DNA from: Paralichthys olivaceus
Taxonomy: Eukaryota; Chordata; Actinopteri; Pleuronectiformes; Paralichthyidae
Direction: 5' to 3'
Length of the DNA: 64,000 nucleotides
Assembly: GCF_024713975.1 (NCBI RefSeq)
Contig: NC_091096.1
Span: 20,992,458 to 21,056,457 of the forward strand
Part shown: positions 34,801-47,610 of the stretch, piece after piece
Position numbering within the stretch: position 1 is the stretch's first letter
Layout of the letters: each line of letters starts with the position of its first letter
The notes under the pieces: model-generated
What the model saw: the letters and a program-made list of their open reading frames with translations, nothing else
Told to the model about the DNA's origin: nothing
The model's database searches: none
Translations under genes and position numbers: made by a program

Positions 34801-37800
34801 AGTCAGATGATGATCTGGGGTTAATGAATCCGAAATATGGGACGGTATGTTATTAAGGCACAAGCTTTCCTCTCCTCGGGCAGTTCTTCTCCAAGCAGCA
34901 GCAGCAGCATGTTACGCTCTCTTCTTCTAAGCAATGAAGTTCACTCCATCATATGACATCGTCTTTAAAGAGCCAAATAGTTTATAATTCTAACAGTTAC
35001 ACACCCAGGCAGAATTGCAAGTAACAACCATAAAGCTTAGCCATGGCCATCATCAGGTATTGTTCCCTTTACATACATGAGCCCTAGCAGGAGAGGAAGA
35101 GCTACAGAGTGATAGTGAGGGAACAGAAAACTGGCTGATGCTGAAAATTTGTTCTAACCTTGTGATTATCTGTAACTGTGCAAAGCGAAAACCATCAATG
35201 TTAAATTTAGAAATTTAGAATTTCTGGACACTGTAAAAAGAATTAAGGATTCGAAGCTCTGTTTTGAACAAATGACTCAGATTTGACCTCCTCTGTCCAC
35301 TGTGAATAAACACACAGCTGAATATATGCTCTTCTGTCATTAATAAACAACAGCTCCTCTCTGACAACCCTCATCTCTGTTAATTACCTCCATATATCAC
35401 ATGGCTCTGGGTGCAGTAATACTCATCAGTTATTCTAAAGCTGATAGAAGAAAGTGAATGTTGATTATCAATGTTCCACAACTTTAATCTCCAAAAGGTT
35501 TATTAAGTGTTTTTGCCAACAACCGACTTTATTTATTATCTGTTTCCACTATGCTACTGATAATTAGCTCCCTTTAACCCTTTTGATTCCACTTCATCCA
35601 TGAAGTAGCATCTAGCTGGTTATCTATAACCAGGAACACTATATACTTTCAGCATTAATGTGCTGAGTTTGGAGAGCAGTCCAATATGCAGGTTTGATTT
35701 ACAGGTTTGTCGTCGTCTCTGCAGCTTAACAGCAGCTTTGCTTGCTGCTGAGAAAATGTTTTACTCCAGTGCTCAACAATTTATTTTGGATTTAATTTTA
35801 ATTTTCACCGATTGACACCATTGCATTTACCACTGATGTTTTACATAGCTGAAAACATTATCTGCTGTCAATGTCCTGTTGTAGCTGCATTGAACATATG
35901 CAGACTATTACTGACTGAACTAATCAGCTTTGTCCCCATGTTTTATCCACACCACTAATTTTAACTGTTGGACAGCTAAAACACAACCAATCAAATAAAT
36001 CTTCAATCAACACTCATTGGATAAATAGGCCTAATTGCTATTGAATAAAAATAAACATGGGTATTATTGTTCCACATTGAAGAGAAAAAAGTGATCAGTT
36101 ATTTTAAAAAGTATAATAATCTATGAGAATTCACATCTATTCTATTATTTTAAAACCAATATTAGGCTACTGGTAGATCTTGTATCTGCAGAACTAGTTT
36201 TATCTCCTTCACTTAAATGGAAAGCCGATGGGCTCATTCTGTTTGTGCTAATGAAACAGTAAGTGGAGTCTGTTATTCTCTGGCTCTGAAGAGGATTTTC
36301 TCATGCCAACTGTATTTGACCTGTGAAACCAAGAAGAACAAACTGCACTATGAGTATCAAAGACTGCTCCTTTTGCAATGCTGGCCCAACCCCCTGTATT
36401 TTCTCTTCCTCCATTCAAGATCAGACACTTGAAGGCAGCTTTAGTTCCAGCTTGTAAACTGTTGTAGAATTTACTTTTCAGTTACATGTAGAATGTATTT
36501 CTGCCTCTGGAGCTGTAGAGACTGGATTTGTGATTGCAAGACACTTACTGTGTCTATGGTTTGGCAACCTCTGCTATTATTTTCAATTGTTTTTATTGCT
36601 TTTACTAGTCTTCACATCAATTTTATTAGAAGTAGTAGGTTAGTATCTTTGAAATGTGCATTGTTTTATATTGTAGCCTCCATCTGTTATGTGCACAGCC
36701 ATGATGAAATTATTTTTAATTTTTGCGAGTTAAATGTTTTGTGAATTATTACTGAATTACTACAGTACTGTAAAAGCCACTATTAATAAGTAATGAGTGC
36801 CATATGGAAGGCTGTTGTTGTCACATCTGGATAGAACAGATAGACGGCAACAAACAACCTTTCAGACATCTGGATTACAATATGACAGGCCAATGCTATG
36901 CCAGTAACTACTGACGAGAACACTGTGGCACAATTATTCGGCAGCAAACACGGCAGAAAAGCTCAACTCCACTCTGAAATATGGCTGCGATATTATTCTA
37001 TCACTTGGATGTTTGAGTTTGCTGTGGAGAATGATGTATGTGCAGAAAATGACGGCAAACTTCTGTTTCCAAATTCATCTGCTGAACAGTCTCTGTCTTC
37101 ACCTTGAATCTCAAACATAAAAGCATATGTGACATCACAATGATTGGAACCAATTGAACTGTAATTTAATATACAACTTATACAAGTGAGATGGAAAATT
37201 GAGGCCTCAAGTGCACACACACTGAGAATGAACATTTCAGTCAAGTAGGACACAACCGGCAATTAAACTTCTGAAACAAACAATGTTTACATATTTATAG
37301 CTTCATTTCACAATGAGGGAGAAAGAATAAATGCAATTTTAAGACATTTTAACAAAAGGCAGAATACAAATCAAAGAATGTGTAAAAGTTCAAGTGGTCA
37401 TTTATTGTGGTTATAATAACATTGCAGTGTGATGAAGTGTGGTGGAGGAGGTATAGTCAGGCTGGGGTTGATCTTTCAGGGAAAACAGCAGAAGCAGCAA
37501 TGGTGGCAATCAAAAAACGCCGATCTATTGGTGGAACCAAAGGAAAGGTCGAGAAATCAATAGTTGCTGAGACACATCATACCTATTTAACAGTTATTGA
37601 GATATTTGATCAGTCAGGACCAGAGTAAGAACAGATTGACGATGATATTACTAAAGACATCTTTACTATAACTAAAAATTCAATCAATTCACCTGGACAA
37701 ACAGAAATTCTCCTGCAAATTTGGCACAAATTGTTCAAAGTAATTTTTTTAGTTAAGGAAATTCCTCTCCACGTAAACTGCACTACAGTATTCAATTGTG

Positions 37801-39839
37801 GATTTGCCATTTGATTTATCCCCGATTATTTTTCTGTGTTGTAACATTTTAAACTGCCAAATAATAACCAGTTTATGTAGCATCAATAAAACGTTGATTT
37901 CATGCTCACAGGATGTGCTTTATGAAAATTATTGTCTCAAGTAAACACTGAGCACTAAAACACTGAAATGTAATAAAAACCCAAAGTAAATCTTAATTTC
38001 CAATGAAACAACGGCAGGAGCAGTAAATGTCAGAGCCTGAGCACCCTGGCCTTGTCTTGAACGGTTAGAATGAATCGAGGCCACACAGGAAACACAGCGA
38101 AATGCTCTTGTTCCTCCCTGACAGTGCATGCAGCCCTGCACGTTGTGTTTGTTGGCATGTTGAGGTCTGGGGAATGTTTGCCTGTGTTAGAAGGGGAAAA
38201 TGCTCAGTTCACATCTGAGAGCAGTGGCTGATGCTCGGTCCCTTGGGCACCGCAGCACCGTTGCTGTCAAACCCTGGGGCCTGAGCTCCTTCTCTTGGAA
38301 CCTCACAGATCAAACATTCAGCAGAGGGCTGTCAAAACCCTTCTCATCATGAGGGGAAGAGCAGAGTGAGAGGCGGCGCGACAGTTTACCAGCTGGAAAC
38401 AGGGACAAAAAGGCACTTTGCTTTGACCTGTTCACTCAGCAGTTTCTTGTGTCTTCGTTGCATGGCAGCGTGTTTATGAATGTGTCCTACTTACTGACCA
38501 TACTCGAAGAGCACTGAGCGGGGGGGGGGGGGGGCTTGTTACAAAACAACACATTTCATGTCCCTACACGCTCAAAGCGCCAGGGAGAGTGTTACTTGTA
38601 CATAATTTCATGAAATCAAAGAGCAAAAACATGAAGCTGTGGAGACAAAGCATGAGAACAATGCAGAGCAATACAGGAAAGAATAAACAGAAAACCACAT
38701 GGCCGAGGGCAGGGAGCAGCATCTCAGAAAGATTAATGAGTGTTCTATACGACCCCACATTAAAATAGCACCGCTTTACATATCATCCTGACATGATATA
38801 ATTAATCACCAGCTTGTACACAATTGTTTTCAGGAACATTGGGATACGTTAAAAAACATAATAGCTTCCATTAATAATATTCACTTTTCACTAATCAATG
38901 TCCTGATTGGTGGGGTAGAGGCAGTTCAAGAGAGCATAACGTGGCATCCAGAGAACTGCTGGCTCTGTTACATGATCTTCAAACTGGAATGTGGAAAACA
39001 GGAATTTGATTTGATTTTTTTAGAGGGAGAACGGCACCTAGCAGGAGAAAATACATTGAAGAATGCAACAAGGACAGTACTGCAGCTATTCAAGTCATGA
39101 GGACTTATAGGACAGCACAGTATCTTTAGAGCAACATAAATAAATTATGGAGTGTCTCACACAAGAGATAGAGCCTGCTAAAGAAGAGGATAGAGCGTGC
39201 TTGTTTCACCTCCTCATCAATCAAGCATGGAAAGCAATCTAAAGGCTGTCAATACAGGATGGAGAACAACATTCAGAGGACTTCGGTGAGTGAGGAAGGG
39301 AAGGTATATGTGGGCAGAGAGCCAACAAGTAGGCTGAGATCTTAGTGACTCTAAATCTTGCTTCACTTATTCGCAGGATTTCTTTATCATCAGAGAAGGG
39401 AAACGGGGCCCCCTGCAGGTAGGTTTTCCAGCATTTGCCACAATAAATGTGGAGTTTGTGCAATTCTATGCAGGACAGATGAGTTTAGTTCAAACTTAAA
39501 AACTACACTTCATAATGAGAAAACATCAATAGTTGTCTTTTCAAACAGCTTTTAAAAGCTTAAATTACTATCCACAAGTGATAAATTATACCTTGGTATC
39601 TGACTTTGGTACCAAAGTACAACATCTGTATCCCACCTCTTACCAACAGTCAAATGAATAGCAGTAGTTTTAGTTGCCTTGAGTCTTGAATAACAAGACA
39701 CACGAGGCACTGATTTGAAGTAAATGCCAACATAAGTATTCTAACCAGCTCAAAATGACAAGTTTATACCTGCTGATGTTCACCATTGCCGCTGGATTAG
39801 ATTAGCATATTTGCAACCTTACTTTTAAAAGTAATAGGG
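28891..39839. other. Gene-poor stretch, no supported gene
   Basis: I find no splice-supported coding exon. A C homopolymer (11 C) lies at 29773-29783 and a CAG run at about 34898-34911. GC-balanced, non-repetitive blocks at about 31570-32100 and 32540-32830 stand out from the AT-rich background and could be conserved regulatory DNA. A 69-codon minus-strand frame at 34265-34474 has a hydrophobic stretch but no family match. Confidence 0.45.
38520..38534 (+). repeat. 15-base G homopolymer
   Basis: An uninterrupted run of 15 G residues, preceded by GAGC and followed by CTTG. Such runs can form quadruplex-type structures and are prone to length error in sequencing. Confidence 0.9.
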
Positions 39840-40010
39840 TTCATCCTTGCGAACATGTCTATATCACATTTTATCATCCAGCCATTCTTGAGACATTTCA
39901 ATCTGGATCAAAAATGTCAGAGGAGTTTACTTTAGTGCTCAGGATTCATCCTCTAGGGACAATGAATAATTGTTGAAAAATCATGGCAATACATCTGAAA
40001 GTATTTATTT
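39840..40010 (+). repeat. Old teleost dispersed repeat fragment
   Basis: It contains TTGAGACATTTCAATCTGGA, CAGGATTCATCCTCTAGGGA, CAATGAATAATTGTTG and AATCATGGCAATACATC. These match a common teleost repeat reading 'catcctctggggaccatgaatgt ... catggcaatccatcc'. It is non-coding. Confidence 0.5.
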
Positions 40011-43000
40011 CATTGCAATGGTGGGATGTAATAAAGTACAATTACTTCTTTACGTTACTGTAGTTGAATACATCGAGGATGCATCAGGGACCGGTCAGAG
40101 TTTGTGAAAAATGGGTACATTGAGCCAGTCGATTCTATAATGCTCTTAACACAAGTAAATAGTGAATAACAACATGTAACATAGGCTTTATGAGACGACA
40201 TCAGTGGTATACTGTATATAATCCATAAAGTTTACAATTCTTACAGAAAGATTTAGGGGAACTTGCGGATACTTTACCATGTGCTCGCATCATATGGTTT
40301 TTACATGCTCTTTTAATGAGACTAAATGAACACAATTCTTTTTCCCTAATTGCTAGTTGAAACTTTCTGGAACAAATCATGGTAAAACACACGCTGGACT
40401 GTTTGTGTTGTTGTTGTTTGTCTTCAGTGCTAAATGTACTGGGCATTTCTAAATGTCAGCGCTGCCAAGAAGCAAAGTTTTTTTTATCATAGCAGGTTTC
40501 ACAAAAAGTGAAATCAGCAAGAGCTGTGTTCAGTGTGTGTCTTACGCCGCCAGCGAGCCATGACTTGTGACATGTGTTTCACCTTTGCTGAAACAAATAT
40601 GTTCATGTTTGGAAAAGGTTGAAATGATTGTGTTAAATGAACAGTGAGTCAGTCAGTGCTGCACTGATGCTGCCATCTGTGTGTTAGTGTGTATCCATGT
40701 GAACTACTCCAAAGCACCAATCTGAGGTTAAAACACATGTTATAGCCGCAGGGATGATTGTTTTTAATCTCTCTGTCATGTTGTACACATTGTGTTTGTG
40801 AAAGCCTAACATTGTGTTGCAATGTTGCAAGAAAGATATAAAAAGGTCCAATACATTGGATATTTGATTCAGTATGGACTCTGTGGTGGCCATAATTATT
40901 TATTTTATCCACAAACCTTATTTTCTTGCCATTTTTGTCTGAAGATCATACAACTGAAAAGCAATTGATCTTTGAGGTTGAGCGATTGCATTTTCCAAAG
41001 CAGATACAGATGAGAATCAATTTGAAGCAAAAAGCACCCAGAGCCACAATTGTTTGTGTGTATCAAAGGCTACCCTTTTCTCTCTCATGAAACAAACAAA
41101 CCATAAATCACTACTGATTGGACAGTGTGGCCAGCGCTAGCTTCTCCGCAGCTGCTACAAGAAAACAAAGATTCCCATTAGTGAGGTGAATATGAAAGTA
41201 AATAAAGCTTTGGAATGTAAATGCCAAAATGTGGTTGTTTTCCCTCATATGGAGTCGTTCTCACCAGATTTTTATTATTTTTTGAATTTAAAAAGTCTGG
41301 GAAATCAATTGCCTTGAAAAAAGTACATTTATCTTCTTTTAAGTAATGCTTAATTTATATTTTCTCATTAATCCACTTGCACTTCAGATTGTAGGTAACT
41401 GAATAAGAGAGAAGGAGTAATTCACATCACACAATTATAGATTATTTTACAACAATCAAAACAATTTTCACCCTTCAAATGTGTTTAATTATTGATAATT
41501 TTGAAATGTTCCTATTGGCAGCTTGAGCTTTGCTTTCTATGTCATCTCTGAGGACCCTAAAGTAAGACATTTAACTTTAAGGTTGACATGCACACATACA
41601 CACTTTCTCCACACTTATTCTGAGAGCAGTTCATGTCAAATAACATTGTGTCTTAGAACATAGCTGAACTTGTGTCTATCAGTCTCACAACATGTTGGGA
41701 GGCTCTGCACATCTACCCCCAACACACTACAATGCCATGCTGGATGGTTCCTGTACTACTTGACTGTATAGTGTGGATTTGGACAAAAATATTGAAATTA
41801 AAATTGGGTCATGGCTGGGCTATCAACTAAAGTTTTTCACAATATATGCAAAATGTCAGGCTTGGGTTTGGTTTTGGACAAAACGGAATGCCTGTTGGGT
41901 TCGGCACAGACTTGGTTAGTTTTCTCTTAGGCTCAGAAAGAAAATTGCAGCCAGAGCTTCGCTTTACTCTGCCACACAAGTGAGCTCTCATTCACCCCAG
42001 GAACAGAAGTCCGGTTTCAAGTGAATGTATTTCTATACCTGTTAAAGGCAAAACAAGTATATTGTTTAATACATGAGTTTAATCAACTTGGAAAAAACAA
42101 GTTAAGAACACTAATGCAGTATAAGGGAGCATATCAGCATAGATCACAAATCAAATAGAGATTCCTTTCTAGAATAGAATCCAAACAATGTATTTGCAGC
42201 TTAGATTTATGAATTCATTCTAAGAATTTCCATCAGAAATAAACAGTCATCAAAGTTTCTATTGCTTATATTAAAGTAGGTGTAAACAATGTCACTTCAC
42301 TGAAGCACTTGACTGCCCTCAATGAAATAGTTTGTCTTTGGCACATTTTCCCCAGAGAACAACTATTTGGTGTGTTTTGATTTTTGGATGGCGATACACT
42401 TCCCACTGATGATAATCATACGTGGCAGAGCATGGCTGCGGTGATTAATGTTTGATTTTCTATCGCAGCAGGTTGCAAGTGATGTATTTTGCCTCACTGT
42501 TCCCGATTACAACTATTCACAGACTGATTGGAAAGGTTATCAAGGAGTAAAATCAAAGCTCTCCTCTGTTCTGAGAACAACCTTGGACTGATTGACCCTC
42601 CATTTGCAAGATGACTCTTTGAAATTTCCCTGGAAAGTCTTAAACTGTTTGTTTTTATAGGGACTGTATATTAAATGCCCTCCTCTGTCGAGGTAAGGAC
42701 TAGCATTGTCACGTAGGTTTGTTGTGCAAATGTCCCCTTTAAGAAGTACAGCAAGGTCATCAGCAGCTGCCTACATTGAACAGATACAGCTGATTATTTA
42801 GACAGATAAAAAGGAGGCTCATTTGTATTCAGAGATGTGCAGAGAGAGAAGTGAGTACATTGCACTCAGGCAGGACTGAAACTTGCAAATGAAAGCAGCC
42901 CACAGGTCAAATCAATAACTTGTCTAGGATAATACTGTAAAGTGCCAAACCGAGGCCACTTCTATCTTTCATAACACTTAACCCCTCAACAATGCCACAA

Positions 43001-44639
43001 AGAACCACAATGCACAGTTTGCAGAACACACACAAAAAAACTCCATCCCATCACTTAGCTCATCTATCCTGCGCTTCCTTGTAAAATGAAAAAAAATTTA
43101 AAAGGGAATCTGGAAGGATGAATATTTGAATAAATATTCTAAATTCACATCTGAGATGAGTCACATCTGTTGAGAATTAGTCTCCCAGCTTTCATTTCCA
43201 TTTCCTCCTCAGCCAATCTCTGATTGGCATTTAAACAAAGCTTCAAGTATCCTGGAGAGGATTGACATTTACGCTATTTTATTCTTCCCAGCTCCTCTTG
43301 CATATTTGAATTGATAAACCATTCCTATACCAGGACCCAATACATGCTCATATTGACACAGGCTTGGCCTCCAGGTTCAGCTGGGAGTCTCAGCTGGTGG
43401 AATATTTTGCATATTGACTGCTATATACGTCACATGTACTACTTCCTGTGATAATAATTTGACAAAATGGATGCTTAACAGAAATAAAAGCAGACAAGAC
43501 CCACAACATAATACTAAATAAAATCTGCTGAAGCTACACAAAAGAGAGAAGCTGGCTTACAGAAAAGTTGTCAAATTGAAAAAATCCATAATAAGTAATC
43601 ATCAAATGTTAAATCCAAGAAGACAATGACAATAAGGTCATGGTTACTATGGTTACAGGCACAACAAAGATGAATGACAAGACCTAAGAGTTCACATTGG
43701 TGTAGAAACATAAATTCAATTCGCCAAAAATGACATCTAATTCTAAGTCCAAAGCCCTGGTGAGGCTAAAATAAAAAAGCTCAATGTAGCACTTGCTGCA
43801 GCATTTAAAAAAATCTATGTTTTTGTCTGTAACAAAGACAGTTGACTATGAGATACCTTGGGTTTAGTTATCTGTCTATAAAAACTTGACTGACCTATTT
43901 GTTGCCCATAAAGTAAGGTTTCAGGACCAAGGCAGGTAAGTGCAGTGAAGAATATTTAATGTGAAAGATACAGACACTTACAGACACTCCAGTTGTTAGG
44001 TGGACAGGCAAAATAAGTCCAAACCCAATGAACACAAAGGAACCGAGCAGAAGCACAAGGTCACGCCAGGAAGATAAACAGAAGCTCAAGATAAAACCAC
44101 AAAGACGACAAAATACACAAAACCAAGCAAGATGTTTTTTTAAATGTTAACAGTGGTGCATTGGAGACTGTTGTAATACACAAGCACTGAACTACTGGCA
44201 GCTGAGAAGGTCATTTTTAGCGTTTTTGTGGAAGAAATCTGGGAGGTAGATAAAGTATGGAAATATCAATTAAAACACACTTGATGCTACAATCTCTGCT
44301 TTTACCATCTGGAATATGAGCTTTAACACCACGGAGCAGCTGCCATTTCAAGGGAACTTAAGTTGTGCACTGCCTTTTTGATACTGTGTGGTTTATATAG
44401 ATGTCACTGGAGAATGGGCAACTCCCCTGACACCCCCCAGCAAATGGGAGAAAACGTACCTTGAAGGATGTTGCAAACAGTTTGGAGGAAATATGTCATC
44501 CAACCCGCAAAGTGTAGCAAAATGACGCTTCAAATTGTAAAATCTACTGTTCCCCCTCTATATTTTAAGAAATTTCCCAAAATGTTGAAAAATGTCTAAT
44601 CTCACAATGTCAAAGAAAAGTGATAAAGAAGTTACTTAA
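40011..44639. other. Non-coding stretch, nothing recognised
   Basis: AT-rich unique sequence with short open frames only. I recognise no repeat, splice-supported exon or structured RNA. Confidence 0.5.
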
Positions 44640-44790
44640 TCGAATCTGCTCCAAGGTTAGTGGGTTCTTCTTTGACTCATGTCCCACGTTCCACCAAGTT
44701 TCAATATATCGGTTCAGTAGTTTTTCATAATCCTGCTGACAAACAGACAGAAAACTGACAAACTGAAATGAAAACATTACCTCCATGCCA
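44640..44790 (-). repeat. Dispersed repeat family R1, copy 4
   Basis: The reverse complement reads CAGGATTATGAAAAACTACT, then GAAACTTGGTGGAACGTGGG, ACATGAGTCAAAGAAGAACC and CACTAACCTTGGAGCAGATT. It is the best-preserved core of R1 in the window. Confidence 0.65.
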
Positions 44791-47375
44791 CACAATTCAG
44801 AAAACACGAAACAAATCAAACAACAGTAACAACAGAATGTCCTCCAAACTATGCATTTGTATATAAGGAAATACCCTAACCCTGAAAGGAGAGTGTGTAT
44901 GTCCTTAAAATTCAGATCTGCACAAGCCAACATTTGCATCACACTCCTCCTCTTTGTGCTCCCTGTCCTACAACAGGAGAGTCATCAGTGAGCATCTGGA
45001 GGGGGTATGAACCTGCACTGACTCTGGCACAGAGTACTGCTTTGACTCTCCCAGAGAGATGGAGCTTTATTTTTCTCTGACAAGCTGTGGAGAAATAAGA
45101 AAACATGATTTCCACCATGTTTCCAAACCTCTCCTGTGAAAAGGAGTTGTACAGGTTATCATGGACTCATCTTTGTCTGTGTGGGCTGATATGCAAACTC
45201 GAGTGTGACCAGCTACTGCTTCACCAGAGATCTACAGAAGAACTGAATGAGTGCTGGACGAGAACACAGAGTCTAGAGAACTGAAGCTTCTCCATTCAGG
45301 AAGTAGTGCATTATCGGACAGACCACCTGATCACTTGCGTCAGCTTCATTGGCCAGCTTTTTTACTCCTCTCAGCCTACTGCACACCCAGATGCATGAAT
45401 GTCTGAATATCCCATTACCACTACACTGTGCTGTGAGATTGATTCCATTCATCCGTGTCATTAGAGGCCTGGAGGGCGGCCAATGACGAGGCAGTACAGT
45501 ATGGCACAGCAGAGGCACGGTGACAATTCAATTAGCTGCCTTCATCTTTGCACAACCTCCACACGACCTACATCAGTAGTTTTTGCTGACGGTCAACCTA
45601 TGTAAAGCGAAGGCATTCTTGGCTTGTGCCGTGAATGCAAGCAACATGCTGATTGGATGAAAGGGACTTCTGGGTTACGGAGATGGGCGGAAGGGGCTTT
45701 TGCTGCTATTTGCAGCTCAGAGATTGGTTTCAGTGGAGACAATCAGCGATTTCACAATGCACAAAAGCACATTCAAATTATAGCTCTAGCCCCTATTCTC
45801 TCCAAAATGACTGGTGAGCCATCAGTGAATATAATCATTTTTCTTGCAGCTGCAGCGCTTTGCTCATAACCTGTAATTTTATTTCTGGATTTGTGCGTTA
45901 CAAGATTAGTGAGCTCACTTCTGCTGGATACTGTGCAGTTTACTGTGTGCTGTGATCAGGTTGGCTGACTGACCTTGTCTCATGAATGCACATACAGTGT
46001 ATTAACCCACATTTACTCTGTCACTTACAATGTTTATGTGAAACCAATTTAAATCTCAAAATGTGGAAATGTGTTATAGCTCTGCTATTGTAGAGGATGC
46101 TACCATTTCCACAAAAGACAAAGAAATCATACACCACTACAAATCCATGTTGTTACTAATAGTCAATGAAGGTGTGTCAGTGTTTGAAGGGGAGCAGTGA
46201 TCTGCCAGTTGAAAAATTGAAGTCAATACAATAACAGCAGCAAAAAATAGTACAGTACACGGCACGTTCAGTTGCTCATCACTGGTTTACTGGGTGTTTA
46301 ATGTTTTACATTGCTTAACAACAGTACTCATTGCCATTCATCTGAGTATCATGGACACATATCTGATAGAGTATTTTAAAGTGCAAATGTAAACACATTT
46401 TACATTTATCATATATACTTTAGCATAAAAACGAATAAAGCAGCTGTCTGAACAAACCAAGCCAATCTTTTAAACTTGGTAAGTCAAACAAGTGAATGAT
46501 GGGGACAGTTTTTCTATGGGGGGGGGGGGGGGTCCAACAGCAGGTCTCTCCTATAAGATATGGCTGCCTGAAAAATCTTTATCTCACACACCCACATAAA
46601 CAGCCATGTGCTTATACTGTAGACTGAAATGGCGGCTCTCACTCTTTTCAGCTTGAGGGAATTATATCAAAGTCAAACCGGACAACTTTCACAGCGTGGT
46701 TCGCTAAGCCCTGGGATCTGTTCATGTGCACACTGCTTAGTAACACCACAGAAATAGCACAGAGCACCGCTCACACCTCACTGCTGCACACCATGTGCCT
46801 TTGACAAGGTTTTAGGCAAGTGACATAAACAGCATCCCCAATAATCCTGTGCACTGAAATCAGTCGGCGTTTCATGATCAGTGCTGACTCTAGCTGTACG
46901 TCTCCTCCCACATCAGTGAATCCTACCCTCAACGAGAACTTATTGCACACTATGAAACTTAAAACTGTCCTGATCTTGTCTGAGCCATGAACAGTGTTTC
47001 GACTCTCATCACTCTTCAGCTGACTTTAACTCACTTTCTGATTGTAGAATTTAGAACAATAGCACCATGAGCTCTTTCTCTATAGTGTAACACCATCAAA
47101 CGTCTGTATTTCATCAGTGAGCATCGTAATGCACCCAGACATTTTTGCAATGCGAGCATGTTAAAAGTAGGGTTGGTAATACATATATCTGAAAAAATAT
47201 TGATCTTATTTGTTAAAATCCTCTTCACGTCCAGCCATCGATAGGCTAAATAAAGTTGTTCGGTGTCTGTGGCCCTCATAGGACTGTGATAAACAAAATC
47301 ATTAATTTCTTTTGGACTGAAATCATTGGTCGACAAACCTGTTAGTCACTCACCAACCTGCCTGTCGGCCTGCAC
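44791..47375. other. Non-coding stretch, no supported gene
   Basis: Short open frames without domain or splice support. A run of 15 G lies at 46518-46532. Nothing else is recognised. Confidence 0.5.
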
Positions 47376-47610
47376 CCTGCCCGTGCTCTAACTGTACATG
47401 ATGGGTTTCTTCAGCTGTGGAAGTATGGGCAATAGCGATAAGTTAGCGAGTCACGGAAAAGTCGGCTTCGAGCAATTGTCAGGCGGTGAGCGTTTATGAG
47501 TTTTGGGGGCGTAGCTTCAACATGAGGGCCGATTGGAGGGGGTAGGATGTATTGTGTGAATTTTCTAGCCTGCTCTTGCTGGCTTTTCCAGGATAACTCA
47601 CCCTAGCTTT
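47376..47610 (+). repeat. Dispersed repeat R3, copy 1
   Basis: It shares ordered blocks with 54565-54795: CTCTAACTGTACATGATGGG versus CTCTCACTGCACATGACTGG, then TCTTCAGC in both, then GAGTCACGGAAAAGTCGGCT versus GAGTCACAGAAATTTCGGCT. This is a pair of diverged copies about 7.2 kb apart in the same orientation. Confidence 0.55.
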
